A DNA stretch of 64,000 nt from Candidatus Kryptoniota bacterium (GCA_036567965.1 DATCTN010000031.1:186001-250000); one strand, 5' to 3'. Shown: positions 7,418 to 18,104, counted from the stretch's first letter. The notes: a model not told the origin generated them from the letters alone. Numbers and translations: made by a program.

Positions 7418-9270
7418 GATCTGCCATTCTTGCAATGAAAAAAATTTCCTCTCCACTGTATCGCGGCATAACCCGTTCCGGCACATTCCTGTCGGTCGCG
7501 ATTGCGTTTCTCCTGCTGGCTTCCGAAGCAACCCTTGGAACTAATTCAAAGCCTGACACCGCAAAGGTAAATGATGAAGTTGAACGACTCCTGTCACAAA
7601 TGACTCTCGCCGAGAAGATCGGTCAGATGACTCAAATTGACAGAAGATACCTTAAGGCCGACAGCGACATTAAGACTTACTTTCTCGGCTCGATCTTGAG
7701 CGGTGGTGGTTCTAGTCCGGCCGTCAATACCGCGTCAAGCTGGGCGGATATGTGCGACAGGTTTCAGTCTTATGCCCTTCAAACAAGGTTGAAGATACCG
7801 CTTCTCTACGGTATCGACGCTGTCCACGGGAATAATAATGTGAAGGGTGCCGTGATCTTTCCGCACAACATAGGGATGGGCTGCACAAGGGATCCGGACC
7901 TCGTGGAAAAAGCAGCCAGAGTGACCGCGGAGGAAGCGGCGGGAACAGGCGTCAACTGGGCCTTCGCTCCATGCATCGCGGTAGCAAGAGACATCAGGTG
8001 GGGAAGAACATACGAGAGTTTCGGCGAATCAACCGACTTACAGGTCTCCATGGCGCGTGCAGGAGTCGAAGGACTTCAAGGACCGGATCCTTCTGATTCC
8101 ACCACCGTGCTCGCATGCGCAAAACATTTTGTGGGAGACGGCGGGACGGAGGGCGGAAAAGACCAGGGCATTACAGCCTGCGATGAACCCACCCTAAGAA
8201 AAATCCATCTCCCCGGGTACATTGAAGCCATCAAGGACGGAGTCGGCTCGATCATGGTCTCCTACAGCAGCTGGAACGGCGTCAAGATGACCGGGAATAA
8301 ATACCTGTTAACGGATATTTTGAAAGGGGAATTGTCTTTCAAAGGGCTCTTGATCTCCGACTGGGCTGCCTCAGATCAGCTCCAGGGAGATTACAGCACG
8401 CAAATAGAGACCGCTATAAATTCGGGCATGGATATGATGATGGTACCTGAAGATTACGCCAGGTTCATCTCCACGGTTACCTCACTTGTGAATGACGGAA
8501 AAATCCCGTTGAGCCGTATTGACGACGCGGTGAGGAGAATTCTTCGGGAAAAAATCATGAAAGGGATTTTCGAGCATCCGTATACTGACCGCGATCTGAC
8601 ATCGCAGGTCGGTTCGGCCGCTCACAGGGAGATCGCCCGGCAATGCGTGAGAGAGTCTCTCGTTCTTCTGAAAAATGGGAATGGAATTCTCCCGCTGAGC
8701 AAGAATCTCAAGCATATCGTGGTTGCGGGAAAAAACGCGGACGACCTCGGAAACCAGTGCGGTGGATGGACGATTTCATGGCAGGGTTCGAGCGGCAATA
8801 TCACGACGGGGACTACTATCCTCCAGGGCATCAAGAATGCTGTCGGTCCGAACACGCTTGTCACCTACTCTCCGGATGGTAGTGAAACGCATGGAGCGGA
8901 CGTCGCAATTGTGGTGGTCGGCGAGACTCCGTACACGGAGGGAGCTGGCGACAGAACCGATCTTTCTCTCTCGGATGAGGACTTGACTGCCATAGAAAAT
9001 GCCTGCAAAGATGGAATCCCCGTCATTGTAGTTCTGGTATCGGGGAGACCGATGATCGTCAATTCGGCGCTCGCAAGTTGTCGCGCTTTCGTCGCCGCCT
9101 GGCTTCCTGGAACAGAGGGCGAGGGAGTCGCCGATGTCCTGTTCGGTGATTTCAAGCCGACAGGCAAACTGTCCCAGTCATGGCCTAAAAGCATGGACCA
9201 GATTCCGCTGAACTACGGCAGCCCGAACTACGATCCGTTGTTCCCTTATGGCTATGGACTGACTTATTGA
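7414..9270 (+). CDS. GH3 beta-glucosidase / exo-beta-glucanase, periplasmic
   Basis: Exo-acting glycoside hydrolase family 3 enzyme of 618 residues. A signal peptide lies in about residues 8-42. The catalytic nucleophile is Asp316 in [21 protein letters not shown] and the substrate loop [12 protein letters not shown] are typical. The C-terminal domain carries [10 protein letters not shown], which matches the acid/base region of barley-type exo-glucanases, and the protein ends [11 protein letters not shown] without an FnIII domain or T9SS tail. It should therefore stay in the periplasm, unlike its larger paralogue at 23923. ATGA overlap with the permease and TTGA overlap with the GH16 gene show translational coupling. 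Confidence 0.9.
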   Translation: MRSAILAMKKISSPLYRGITRSGTFLSVAIAFLLLASEATLGTNSKPDTAKVNDEVERLLSQMTLAEKIGQMTQIDRRYLKADSDIKTYFLGSILSGGGSSPAVNTASSWADMCDRFQSYALQTRLKIPLLYGIDAVHGNNNVKGAVIFPHNIGMGCTRDPDLVEKAARVTAEEAAGTGVNWAFAPCIAVARDIRWGRTYESFGESTDLQVSMARAGVEGLQGPDPSDSTTVLACAKHFVGDGGTEGGKDQGITACDEPTLRKIHLPGYIEAIKDGVGSIMVSYSSWNGVKMTGNKYLLTDILKGELSFKGLLISDWAASDQLQGDYSTQIETAINSGMDMMMVPEDYARFISTVTSLVNDGKIPLSRIDDAVRRILREKIMKGIFEHPYTDRDLTSQVGSAAHREIARQCVRESLVLLKNGNGILPLSKNLKHIVVAGKNADDLGNQCGGWTISWQGSSGNITTGTTILQGIKNAVGPNTLVTYSPDGSETHGADVAIVVVGETPYTEGAGDRTDLSLSDEDLTAIENACKDGIPVIVVLVSGRPMIVNSALASCRAFVAAWLPGTEGEGVADVLFGDFKPTGKLSQSWPKSMDQIPLNYGSPNYDPLFPYGYGLTY

Positions 9271-10109
9271 AACTAAATATGTTTCTGAGATTTGCGGAGA
9301 AAACAGTCCCTGCATTCGCGGCACTAATCATTATAATGTCGCTTCTCGGGTGCGGCAAGAAGAATGACTCGGTTGTAGCTCCGCCCTCCGATTCGACCTC
9401 GGTCCCGACCCTACCCGGCTGGGAGCTCGTCTGGCACGATGAATTCGATTCAACCGGCATCGACAGGACAAAATGGAATTTCGAGGTCAACGGAGACGGA
9501 GGCGGCAACAACGAACTCGAGTATTATACCGCAAATCCTGAGAACGCTTACGTCGACAGCGGTTGTCTCGTCATACAAGCGCTGAAGCAGAATTACCTCG
9601 GCAAGAGTTACACTTCCGCAAGAATGACGACGGAAGGGAAAGGTGACTGGACGTACGGACGAATTGAGGCTCGCGCCTTCCTTCCATTCGGACAAGGTCT
9701 CTGGCCCGCGATATGGATGATGCCCACGGATTCTTATTACGGCGGATGGCCGCTCAGCGGCGAGATAGATATCATGGAGATGCTTGGACAGCAGGCCAAC
9801 AAGATCTATGGGACGATTCACTTCGGACAGCCGGAGCAGTCGCGGCAAGGCTCTTACGTTCTGGCACAGGGTTACTTCTGCGGCGACTTTCACACGTTCG
9901 CCGTCGAGTGGGATTCAAGCTCCATAAGCTGGTTCGTGGACTCGTCAATGTACTACAAGACTTACATCACAAAGCCGTTTGACAAAAGATTCTTCCTGAT
10001 CCTGAATGTGGCCGTCGGCGGCAACTGGCCGGGATCGCCCGATTACACGACAGTCTTTCCGCAAAAGATGCTCGTCGATTACGTGAGGGTGTACAGGAGG
10101 AAGAATTGA
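9267..10109 (+). CDS. GH16 beta-glucanase (laminarinase type), lipoprotein
   Basis: Endo-acting beta-1,3(4)-glucanase, 280 residues. The signal peptide ends in a lipobox SLLGC (Cys29), so it is probably membrane anchored. GH16 motif GEIDIME gives nucleophile Glu166, Asp168 and acid/base Glu171; WPAIWMM and [10 protein letters not shown] are family blocks. The start is uncertain: TTG 9267 overlaps the previous stop (TTGA), while ATG 9279 in frame is the alternative. No binding module and no T9SS tail, in contrast to the GH16 at 18185. Confidence 0.9.
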   Translation: MKLNMFLRFAEKTVPAFAALIIIMSLLGCGKKNDSVVAPPSDSTSVPTLPGWELVWHDEFDSTGIDRTKWNFEVNGDGGGNNELEYYTANPENAYVDSGCLVIQALKQNYLGKSYTSARMTTEGKGDWTYGRIEARAFLPFGQGLWPAIWMMPTDSYYGGWPLSGEIDIMEMLGQQANKIYGTIHFGQPEQSRQGSYVLAQGYFCGDFHTFAVEWDSSSISWFVDSSMYYKTYITKPFDKRFFLILNVAVGGNWPGSPDYTTVFPQKMLVDYVRVYRRKN

Positions 10110-11365
10110 ATCTGAATATGAAAATTCCGATCGACCAAGTACCGGGAGCCGTATTCATCATCCCGGTCCTGTTGGTCGCAGTCTTTCTTCCGGTAGATTC
10201 ATTCTCTCAAAATGGATTTGTCACCACGAATGGAAAAGAAATTGTCGCGCCCAACGGCAAGCCGATTCTTCTAAAGGGAATAAATCTAGGCAACTGGCTT
10301 GAGCCGGAAGGTTACATGTTCAAATTTGAGAAGGCAAACTCTCCCCGTCTCATTTATGAAATGTTTGACGAACTTATAGGTCCCGACGAATCGAGTGAGT
10401 TCTGGAATGCCTACCGCGCTAGCTACATAACAAGAGGTGATCTGGAATTCATAAGGGAAGCGGGATTCAATTCGGTTCGCATTCCATTCGATTACAGACT
10501 GTTCGTACGTGAAGAAGATCCGGTAGAATTCGATTCCGTCGGGTTTCGCCTGCTCGACAGCGCGGTGACATGGTGCGGAGAGACCGGGCTATGGGCAGTG
10601 CTCGATATGCACTGTGCGCCCGGAGGTCAGACTGGGGACAACATCGACGACAGTTACGGTTATCCGTTCCTTATCGAGAGCGAAAAAAGCCGGAACCTAA
10701 CGGTGAAGTTGTGGAAAAAAATCGCTGAGAGATACTCGGCGAATCCTGCCGTGCTCGGGTACGATCTCCTGAACGAACCGATCGCCCCCTACTTCGATGT
10801 CGACAAGCTGAATCCTTTCCTCGAGCCGCTTTATAAGAAAATTACCGCTGCGATCAGGGAAGTGGACAGGAATCACATCGTCATACTAGGCGGAGCGCAA
10901 TGGGATTCGAACTTCAAGATCTTCGGTAAACCGTTCGACAGTTTACTGGTGTACACATTCCACAAGTACTGGAGCGATACGACACGCGAAGTGATCCAGG
11001 AGTACATCGACTTCAGGAACAAATTTGACGTGCCTATTTGGCTGGGGGAATCGGGCGAGAATAAATTTGCATGGATAAAATCATTTCGGGAGCTCCTTGA
11101 AGGGAACGACATAGGATGGTGTTTCTGGCCATACAAGAAACTGGATTCGAAAAGTTGCATTGCCTCGATCAAGATGACGAAAGAGTACGAGTCGCTGATG
11201 AGATTCGCAGAGAGCGACAGGTCGAACTTCGAAAAAATAAGGAAGAACCGTCCCGAAACGGGAGTCGTCCATAAAGCTCTCAATGATTACCTGAAGAACA
11301 TTGCGCTTGCCAACTGTGAAATTAATTCTCTTTATCTGGATGCTCTTGGCATAAACACCCGATGA
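10106..11365 (+). CDS. GH5 glucanase, periplasmic
   Basis: Glycoside hydrolase family 5 enzyme, 419 residues with a signal peptide ending near FSQ. Acid/base Glu224 in LLNEP and nucleophile Glu315 in WLGESGEN are present, as are GNWLEPEGY and DMHCAPGG, resembling exo-beta-1,3-glucanase-like members. TTG 10106 is supported as start by AGGAGG five bases upstream and overlaps the GH16 stop (TTGA); ATG 10118 lies too far from it. There is no sorting domain. A paralogue with CBM6 and T9SS tail is at 21698; the two share long stretches around the active site. Confidence 0.9.
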   Translation: MNLNMKIPIDQVPGAVFIIPVLLVAVFLPVDSFSQNGFVTTNGKEIVAPNGKPILLKGINLGNWLEPEGYMFKFEKANSPRLIYEMFDELIGPDESSEFWNAYRASYITRGDLEFIREAGFNSVRIPFDYRLFVREEDPVEFDSVGFRLLDSAVTWCGETGLWAVLDMHCAPGGQTGDNIDDSYGYPFLIESEKSRNLTVKLWKKIAERYSANPAVLGYDLLNEPIAPYFDVDKLNPFLEPLYKKITAAIREVDRNHIVILGGAQWDSNFKIFGKPFDSLLVYTFHKYWSDTTREVIQEYIDFRNKFDVPIWLGESGENKFAWIKSFRELLEGNDIGWCFWPYKKLDSKSCIASIKMTKEYESLMRFAESDRSNFEKIRKNRPETGVVHKALNDYLKNIALANCEINSLYLDALGINTR

Positions 11366-11597
11366 CATCACCGATTTGCCTGAATAATTATATCTGGTCG
11401 ACGTTTAAGCTGAGCAGGCGATTAAAAGGGTAATCTTGAAGAGTCCTTTAAGAGTTCCACGACACAATCCAGCCGTGGGATGGATATTCAATCAGGAGAT
11501 TCTTATAATTGTTCTCCAGAGCCAATTTGGAAATGGCGGGGCTGCCGGATATTTCCAATGCTAGAATGAATTGTCGCAATAGAATGCGAGGCAGGAG

Positions 11598-12956
11598 ATG
11601 CTGAAACAAGGCGATCCACACCACCAGGACGGCCGGTTCAAGCTGAATTCAAACCAGCGCCTTTACGCGATCATAACTTCAATCCTGGTAGTTGCATTCG
11701 TCCTTCTGTTCTATGCATTCCCGGGAGACGGTCCGAACACAAGTCCGAACAGACCTGTTGAAATCACTTTCGCAGACAACATCTCCAGAGCATATCAGGA
11801 AGTAATCGACCTCTTCAACAAGGAGCATGAGGGAAGAATAAAGGTAATTCCTGTAAATCTTCCGTTCACGAAATTCAGCACCGATGACCGCAAGGAACTG
11901 CTCGCGAGGTATTTCAGGAGCAAGAGCGACAGGATAGACGTGTTTTCAGTGGACCAGATCTGGGTGCCGCGGTTCGCCGGCTGGTGCGTCCCGCTCGACG
12001 ATTACCTGCCAGACGAGAAAGTCGCTCCGCTCAACTACTACGCGGCGCGATCATGTTATCTAAACGGTTCACTGATCGCTGCACCGCTATACCTCGATAT
12101 TGCGGTAATGTTCTATCGAAAGGATTTAATCCGGAGTCTTCCCGACGGAGAGTACTGGACGCACCGGCTGGAGAACTCTGTCACCTGGGACGAGCTGTTC
12201 AAGCTTCACTCCAAGACCGGAAATCTCCCGGGACCGTTTTTCATTTACCAGGCGGATGACTACGAAGGGCTTGTCTGCATTTACACAGAACTCCTCGCGA
12301 ACATGCACAGGCAAATCCTGGAGAACGGCGTACTGCAGCTGGAAACCCCGGAGGCCGAAAAGGCACTCCAGTTTCTCGTAGACCTTGTTGGTAAGTACCG
12401 TATATCTCCCGAGCAGGTTTCGCGCTTCAAGGAGGACGTAAGCTATGATTTCTTCCTGAAGAACGACGGGATGTTCATCCGCGGGTGGCCGGGCTTCGCG
12501 CGTGACGACAGACTGAAGGGCGAATATCCGGAGCAGTATTCTCAGTGTGTGCCCGCTCCGCTTCCTCATCTTGTCGGCTCTCAGCCCGCTTATGTCTTCG
12601 GAGGCTGGAACCTGATGATATCGAAGTTCTCGACAAAAATTCCGGAGTCGGTGGAATTCGTCCGCTTCCTACTGGGCAAACAGTCTCAGGAGATTATGTA
12701 TGCGGTGGGCGGGTGCCTTCCCACCAGCACTTCGGTGTATGCCGATTCGTCGTTCGTGAAAAAAAATCCGGCTCTCGCTTTTTACGAGGGGCTCTTTAAG
12801 TACGGAGTATACCGTCCGTTCTCCGAGAAATATACCGGGATCTCGGACGTCCTTTCACATTACCTGAATCTCGCCATCAGGAAGCAGATGTCGCCCCACG
12901 AGGCGCTGAAGATGGCGACCGAGGCGATAAACAGTGGTAACATTCTGATCAAGTAA
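11598..12956 (+). CDS. Membrane-tethered extracellular solute-binding protein (family 1)
   Basis: A 452-residue sugar-type periplasmic binding protein: VEITFADN start, a WDELFKLHSKTG hinge region, IRGWPGFA and GGWNLMISKF typical of ABC family-1 receptors. It is anchored by one N-terminal helix (residues 22-41) rather than a lipobox. No ABC permease or ATPase for import is found anywhere in the window. Directly downstream are a histidine kinase (18 bases) and its response regulator, so it more likely presents a glucan oligosaccharide to the kinase than feeds a transporter. That role is inferred from context. Confidence 0.85.
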   Translation: MLKQGDPHHQDGRFKLNSNQRLYAIITSILVVAFVLLFYAFPGDGPNTSPNRPVEITFADNISRAYQEVIDLFNKEHEGRIKVIPVNLPFTKFSTDDRKELLARYFRSKSDRIDVFSVDQIWVPRFAGWCVPLDDYLPDEKVAPLNYYAARSCYLNGSLIAAPLYLDIAVMFYRKDLIRSLPDGEYWTHRLENSVTWDELFKLHSKTGNLPGPFFIYQADDYEGLVCIYTELLANMHRQILENGVLQLETPEAEKALQFLVDLVGKYRISPEQVSRFKEDVSYDFFLKNDGMFIRGWPGFARDDRLKGEYPEQYSQCVPAPLPHLVGSQPAYVFGGWNLMISKFSTKIPESVEFVRFLLGKQSQEIMYAVGGCLPTSTSVYADSSFVKKNPALAFYEGLFKYGVYRPFSEKYTGISDVLSHYLNLAIRKQMSPHEALKMATEAINSGNILIK

Positions 12957-12973
12957 TATCGAAAAGGTGTGCC

Positions 12974-14452
12974 ATGAGCAAGACGAAAATAATGGAGAAG
13001 TGGAAGGAACACCACCTCCAGGCGAAACACCTGACGGTGATATTCGTTACGCTGTTTGCATTCCAGCTTATCGTATCGCTTGTCAACAAGTCCTCGATGA
13101 GGTCCGTCTTCGGCGGCGCGCAGGAATGGTACCAGAAAGATTCGGCTGAGAAGACTGCAAATCTCACGACTACTTCATTCGAGCTTCTCCTTGAAAGCAT
13201 CAGCGCCAGACACGACCTGACCCCTGACCAGTCCACCAAGCTTGTCAAGGCGTTCGATATACTGTTCTCCCAGCAGGAACTTCAGCGTAATACCGAAGAG
13301 ATGTGTATCTTGCTGAAGAGACAAAACGAAGTATACGCGGTTGACGACGGGAAAGCGCTCTACTCACTTTTATTCCTCGACCCGAAGGACTTCGGCACAA
13401 AGAACTCCGGGCATTCAAACGCCATAAGACTGTTCGGTCAGCTCGGAGGTCAGCTTATGGCAAGCCAGCAAATAGTGAGCGTTGTGACGAACAGGCACAC
13501 TTTTAACACGTTCGTCCCATTGATACTCCGCGGCGAATGCGTCGGGGCGGTATACGTCAAAGACACGCCGGACTTCTCTCTTGTTACGAATGAGATCGTC
13601 TCGAATTACGACCAGACGTCGCTGATCTACCTGTCGCTGATTTCCCTAGGGCTCCTATCGATGTACTTCATCTCCACATACTCCGTGAAGGGACGCGACG
13701 AGGCGCAGAAACTTCTCCTTGTGGAACATGAGAACAGCATCAAGGAGCAGGTGAAACACGAGAAAGAGATGACATTCACGAAAAGGATATACCACACGCA
13801 TCATAAGGCGGAGAAGATCGTTGGGTTCATCCGCGGCGATCTTGCGACGCTTACTCCGGCCAACATCGATCAGGTCAAATACCGTGTAAGCAAGTATGCC
13901 AATTTCATTTCCAGGATCATTTACGACATGAAATGGTACGACCCTCCTGTGCAAACCATCAGGAGCCCGATCTTCTGCACGGATTTAAACGAAGTGATAA
14001 GATTTCTTGTAAATCAGATTTTCCTAAAAAGCTCGAGAAAGAGCGGGACGTTCGAGATAATGTTCGTCGAAGGGAAAGAAATTCCTCCTGTTTCCATAAA
14101 CGAATTTGTCATCTGGGAAATTGTCGACCCGCTGGTGCAAAACAGCATCGACCACGGAAAGAGGTCGGATTTGAGGATCACCATCTCCACGAGGAACGAC
14201 AAGGAGTCTGGCACGTCATATATTTCCATCCGCGACAACGGAAAGGGGATTTTGCCCGAATTACTCCAGGTCAACGACAAAGGAATAAAGAAGCTATTTC
14301 TGGAAAGTGTATCGACCAAGGAATCGTCGCTCCAGAACGTCGGTTACGGCTGTTACATAGCCTACGAAATGGCAAAGCGCTGCGGCTGGACGATAGACGC
14401 GTCGAATCTCCCCGAAGGCGGCTGCGAATTCATCATCACTGCCAAGAACTAA
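12974..14452 (+). CDS. Sensor histidine kinase of the SBP-linked system
   Basis: A 492-residue membrane kinase. Helix 1 (about 20-37) and helix 2 (about 216-235) flank a periplasmic sensor region of about 175 residues. A predicted coiled segment leads to RIYHTHHKAEK (His274-277), the probable phosphoacceptor region, which is divergent from the usual HisKA H-box. The ATPase domain has N-box Asn390 (PLVQNSIDHGK), G1 DNGKGI (421-426) and G2 GYG (457-459). It starts at ATG 12974 after AAGGTG. The kinase probably interacts with the tethered binding protein encoded just upstream and phosphorylates the regulator encoded 13 bases downstream. Confidence 0.85.
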   Translation: MSKTKIMEKWKEHHLQAKHLTVIFVTLFAFQLIVSLVNKSSMRSVFGGAQEWYQKDSAEKTANLTTTSFELLLESISARHDLTPDQSTKLVKAFDILFSQQELQRNTEEMCILLKRQNEVYAVDDGKALYSLLFLDPKDFGTKNSGHSNAIRLFGQLGGQLMASQQIVSVVTNRHTFNTFVPLILRGECVGAVYVKDTPDFSLVTNEIVSNYDQTSLIYLSLISLGLLSMYFISTYSVKGRDEAQKLLLVEHENSIKEQVKHEKEMTFTKRIYHTHHKAEKIVGFIRGDLATLTPANIDQVKYRVSKYANFISRIIYDMKWYDPPVQTIRSPIFCTDLNEVIRFLVNQIFLKSSRKSGTFEIMFVEGKEIPPVSINEFVIWEIVDPLVQNSIDHGKRSDLRITISTRNDKESGTSYISIRDNGKGILPELLQVNDKGIKKLFLESVSTKESSLQNVGYGCYIAYEMAKRCGWTIDASNLPEGGCEFIITAKN

Positions 14453-14465
14453 TACAGGGCGAACA

Positions 14466-15920
14466 ATGCCAAGCGAAGACATAATCAGCGTACTCCTCAT
14501 CGAAGACGAAGAGTACGACGTCGTCAGAATAGAGAACACAATAAAACCGTTCGCCGAAAAGATCGTGCTGACCGATATAGTATCCGACGGCAACGATGCG
14601 CTCGACCTTATCAGGGTGAAGGGGAAGTCGTACGACGTGGTCATCATGGACCTCAACCTTTCCGGCGGCTTGATGGGAGAAAAACTCATCGAGAAAATCA
14701 AGGAGTGCGCCCCCTCCACGCAAATCATAGTCATCACGAAGATGACGATAAATGTGACCGACTATAATCTCGCCAACCGCCTCATAAAGGCCGGCGCATA
14801 CTGGTACGGCACCAAGTATCCGGGAGACATAGACTACATCTACCAACCGAACGACTTCATACTGAGCATAATAAATGCGAGCGAGAAATCGAGGATCGAG
14901 AAGGCATGGCTCAAGTCGCACCAGAGACTCGTGAAGAACATAGAAGACATACTGGAAGAGAAGAGGATAATCGGCGAGTCCGAGCCGATCGCCTCGCTGA
15001 AGAGCGATATCTCCAAATACGCAAAGAGCGACGTGAACATACTTATCAGCGGTTCGTCGGGGACCGGCAAAGAGCTGGTGGCTTATAACATTCATTACAA
15101 CAGCAGCAGGAGATTCGAGAACTTCGTGGCCATCAATTGCGGCGGCCTCCCTTCCGAACTTGTCGAGAGCGAGCTTTTCGGATACGAGAAAGGCGCATTT
15201 ACGGGCGCGGAAAAGAAGAAGCCCGGTCTCTTCGAAATCGCAAACAACGGAACGGTTTTCCTTGATGAAATCACCGAGCTCCCGCTTTCGGCGCAGGTCA
15301 AGCTCCTCCGCGTGATGCAGGAAGGAGAGCTGGAGAAGATCGGCCGCACCGAAAAAATAAAAGTCGATGTCCGGGTGATTGCCGCAACAAACCGCAATAT
15401 CGAAGAGGAAGTGAGGGCGAAAAGATTTCGCGAGGACCTGTACTACAGGCTGAACGTCATTTATATACACGTCCCCGACCTGACACAGCGTAAGAGCGAC
15501 ATCCCCGTTCTGATAGAGCATTTCCTCGCGCAGTACAGCTCGCGGATGGGAAAGGACAAACCCGCCATCGACCGTGATGCTCTCGACGTGTTCTCCAACT
15601 ATTCCTGGCCTGGAAACGTGCGTGAACTTAAGAACGTGGTACAGAGAATCCTGTTTGCCGACCAGTCGACTGTAAGCGCGGCACAGGCTAAACACGCGTT
15701 GGGAGCCGTTTACGAGGGCGACCAGTCCCGCTCGCCGGACGATCTGGAACAGATTTTCAAGAACCATCCGCTCCCGCTTTCGAACATGGAAAAGATGATG
15801 CGGGAGAAATATTTCCAATACGTGAGAAAGAATTCCTCGTCCGATACGGATGCAGCAAGAAAACTCGGACTCGCCCCGTCGAACTATTACAGGATGGCAA
15901 AACAGCTCGGCCTCAAGTGA
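14466..15920 (+). CDS. NtrC-family sigma-54 response regulator
   Basis: A 484-residue activator. Receiver domain with phospho-Asp62 (VVIMDLNL). AAA+ domain with Walker A GSSGTGKE (196-203), sigma-54 contact loop GAFTGA (243-248) and Walker B TVFLDE (263-268). The C-terminus has a short Fis-like helix-turn-helix ending AARKLGLAPSNYYRMAKQLG. It should activate sigma-54 promoters when phosphorylated by the adjacent kinase. The flanking glucanase genes are the obvious targets, but I did not find a convincing -24/-12 element by eye upstream of them. Confidence 0.92.
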   Translation: MPSEDIISVLLIEDEEYDVVRIENTIKPFAEKIVLTDIVSDGNDALDLIRVKGKSYDVVIMDLNLSGGLMGEKLIEKIKECAPSTQIIVITKMTINVTDYNLANRLIKAGAYWYGTKYPGDIDYIYQPNDFILSIINASEKSRIEKAWLKSHQRLVKNIEDILEEKRIIGESEPIASLKSDISKYAKSDVNILISGSSGTGKELVAYNIHYNSSRRFENFVAINCGGLPSELVESELFGYEKGAFTGAEKKKPGLFEIANNGTVFLDEITELPLSAQVKLLRVMQEGELEKIGRTEKIKVDVRVIAATNRNIEEEVRAKRFREDLYYRLNVIYIHVPDLTQRKSDIPVLIEHFLAQYSSRMGKDKPAIDRDALDVFSNYSWPGNVRELKNVVQRILFADQSTVSAAQAKHALGAVYEGDQSRSPDDLEQIFKNHPLPLSNMEKMMREKYFQYVRKNSSSDTDAARKLGLAPSNYYRMAKQLGLK

Positions 15921-15965
15921 AACGATATGAAGGTTTGCGATTACATAATGAGACAGAGGCCGGAT

Positions 15966-18104
15966 ATGAAGACGGTAATGCTTGAGTGCTCCGGATTGGC
16001 CGCAGCTATCGTTTTTCTTTTGTGTTCTCCTGCGATCTCTCAGAACACTGCCACGAGTGTCGCAACCGTCGGCGATGAAAAAATATCTGCGCGGGAATTT
16101 AAGATCAGGTACGAGCTTGTACCGCATCTCTCTCCTCACCAGGGAGATGCGGACTCGTCGAAAAAGTATCTCCTTTATTCGATTATCGCCGAGAAACTTC
16201 TCGCGAAAGAAGCCGCGTCTCTCGGTTATGCTTCCACGGATTACTACGAAAAGTCTATCGAAATCATCGCAGACCTTTACGTGAGAGACGCGCTTTACAG
16301 GAAAGTAATCTCGAGCAAAGTGAAGATCGACAAAAAGGATATACAGGAAGCGTTGGCCAGATTCTCACGGACCTTGAGCGTCAGGATAATTTCCGCCGCT
16401 GACTCGGGGACCATCTACGGTTACTACGACGAGCTGAAGAACGGCACTTCTCCGGATTCAATAGAGAAATATTCGGATCCCGTCGAGTACGGCGCCGGCA
16501 GGCCTCCGGTGAAAATCACTTATGGTCAGATGTCAGACGATCGCGTAGAAGACATCCTGTACCGCCTTAAACCCGGCCAATATTCCTTGCCTGTCCGGAC
16601 ACAAGACGGCTGGTTCATCTTCGTCGTTGTGGGGATCGATTACCGAGTTCCACCGAACGCCGATGACCCTGATTACAACAAATCGATAATCGAAGTAATC
16701 AGGATGAGAAAATCGAGAGAGATCGGACTCGGGTACCTGAACAAATTTTACAGCGATAAACATGCCGTCGTAGACAGCTTGATGTTTTGGAGCCTCGCCG
16801 AGAAGATATCCGCGATCCTCTCGGAGAAAGAGCGTGACAACGATTTCGGCGAGGAAGGGAATCTTTACTTGAGCGAAGGAAATCTGATGCGGATAATGTC
16901 CGACTTCGGAGTTGCCGACCTCGGAAAAGAAATCGTACACGCTCAGGATGATCCGGTTTCGCTGAAGGAGTATTTATACAGTCTACTCGTTTATCCTTAT
17001 CTCGCGAAAGATCCGTCGCTGATGTCGACCGCCCGGCACCTTATGGCGAATCTCAATAAATATATCCAGTATAAATTTCTTTCAAGGGAAGGAGAGGTTG
17101 AGGGACTTCAGAACCTGCAGGACGTGAAAGAGGATGTGAAGATCTGGGCTGACAATTATCTCGCCAAGATGCTCAAGAATTCATTTCGTGATTCCGTAAA
17201 TGTCACCGACTGGGAAGTCAGGGATTACTACATGGGAAACAACGAACGAGAGAAGGTGGATATCCTGGAGATTTTCAGTCGTAATCTCGACACCCTGACT
17301 GGGGTCATGAAGAAGATCGAGAACGGCGCGGACTTCCGTGAGCTCGCGACGGAGTACACGGAAAATTCATCGGCGAAAGCGAGCGGCGGAGACCTCGGCT
17401 ACCGTTCCGTCGACTCGATAGGCGCGCTCGGGCAGATTGCCGTCGGCATGAAATTGAACGAAGTATATGGACCGGTGAAAACAGATAGCGGCTGTTCTAT
17501 CATCAAACTCGTCGGAAGGAGACTTGAGGATAGAAAGCGCGAACAGGTCGACATACGCGAGATACTCACGCACAGTCTCGATACTGTGGAAGCGGTCTTC
17601 CGGCAGTTGAGCGCCGGTCAGGAGTTCGCGAGTCTTGCGAAAAAATATACGGAAAGGTCGTGGACCAGGTCCGACAGCGGGAGGTTTGGGTATTTTTCGG
17701 TTTATTCGTTCGGTGACATCGGGAGGATCGCATCAAGAATGAAGCCGGGTGAGGTGTACGGCCCGGTGACTACGGATAGCGGTTACTCCGTAATCAAACT
17801 GATTGGCAGGAGATACGATACTACCAAGACCGACCGGGACTTTGAGGCTGAGGCGACCGAGCTGAAGAGCGAAGTCCTCGAGAAGAAATTCGACGAAACA
17901 TTTTTCAAATATGTTGCCGGGCTCGCGAAGAAATACGGGTACTCCATAAATATGGAGAATCTGAACGAGATCAAGGTGATCGACATTCCAATGTTCACTT
18001 ACAAATACATCGGATTCGGCGGTAGAATTACGGCACTTCCTTATCTGGGACCATGGTACGATTGGGTCAAATATTTTGACCGGAAATCCGGTCCGGTTCC
18101 ATGA
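15966..18104 (+). CDS. Parvulin-type peptidyl-prolyl isomerase (SurA/PpiD-like) with tandem rotamase domains
   Basis: A secreted foldase of about 712 residues. ATG 15966 is preferred: it begins a clean signal peptide and GAGG lies 6 bases upstream; an in-frame ATG at 15927 is possible. An N-terminal SurA-like chaperone region is followed by a degenerate parvulin-like region (about 110-220) and two clear parvulin repeats (about 430-518 and 527-616) with parallel VDI-EI...GPV-TDSG---IKL-GRR blocks. It lies 45 bases after the regulator and its stop touches the next reading frame, so it is probably co-transcribed with the sensor and the secreted GH16. It likely helps outer-membrane or T9SS-exported proteins fold in the periplasm. 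Confidence 0.82.
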   Translation: MKTVMLECSGLAAAIVFLLCSPAISQNTATSVATVGDEKISAREFKIRYELVPHLSPHQGDADSSKKYLLYSIIAEKLLAKEAASLGYASTDYYEKSIEIIADLYVRDALYRKVISSKVKIDKKDIQEALARFSRTLSVRIISAADSGTIYGYYDELKNGTSPDSIEKYSDPVEYGAGRPPVKITYGQMSDDRVEDILYRLKPGQYSLPVRTQDGWFIFVVVGIDYRVPPNADDPDYNKSIIEVIRMRKSREIGLGYLNKFYSDKHAVVDSLMFWSLAEKISAILSEKERDNDFGEEGNLYLSEGNLMRIMSDFGVADLGKEIVHAQDDPVSLKEYLYSLLVYPYLAKDPSLMSTARHLMANLNKYIQYKFLSREGEVEGLQNLQDVKEDVKIWADNYLAKMLKNSFRDSVNVTDWEVRDYYMGNNEREKVDILEIFSRNLDTLTGVMKKIENGADFRELATEYTENSSAKASGGDLGYRSVDSIGALGQIAVGMKLNEVYGPVKTDSGCSIIKLVGRRLEDRKREQVDIREILTHSLDTVEAVFRQLSAGQEFASLAKKYTERSWTRSDSGRFGYFSVYSFGDIGRIASRMKPGEVYGPVTTDSGYSVIKLIGRRYDTTKTDRDFEAEATELKSEVLEKKFDETFFKYVAGLAKKYGYSINMENLNEIKVIDIPMFTYKYIGFGGRITALPYLGPWYDWVKYFDRKSGPVP

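Noticed and set aside
14436-16139. Long 567-codon open frame on the minus strand
   Set aside because: It lies opposite the regulator and parvulin genes, whose motifs are unambiguous; its translation is low-complexity with no family features. It is an antisense shadow of codon bias.
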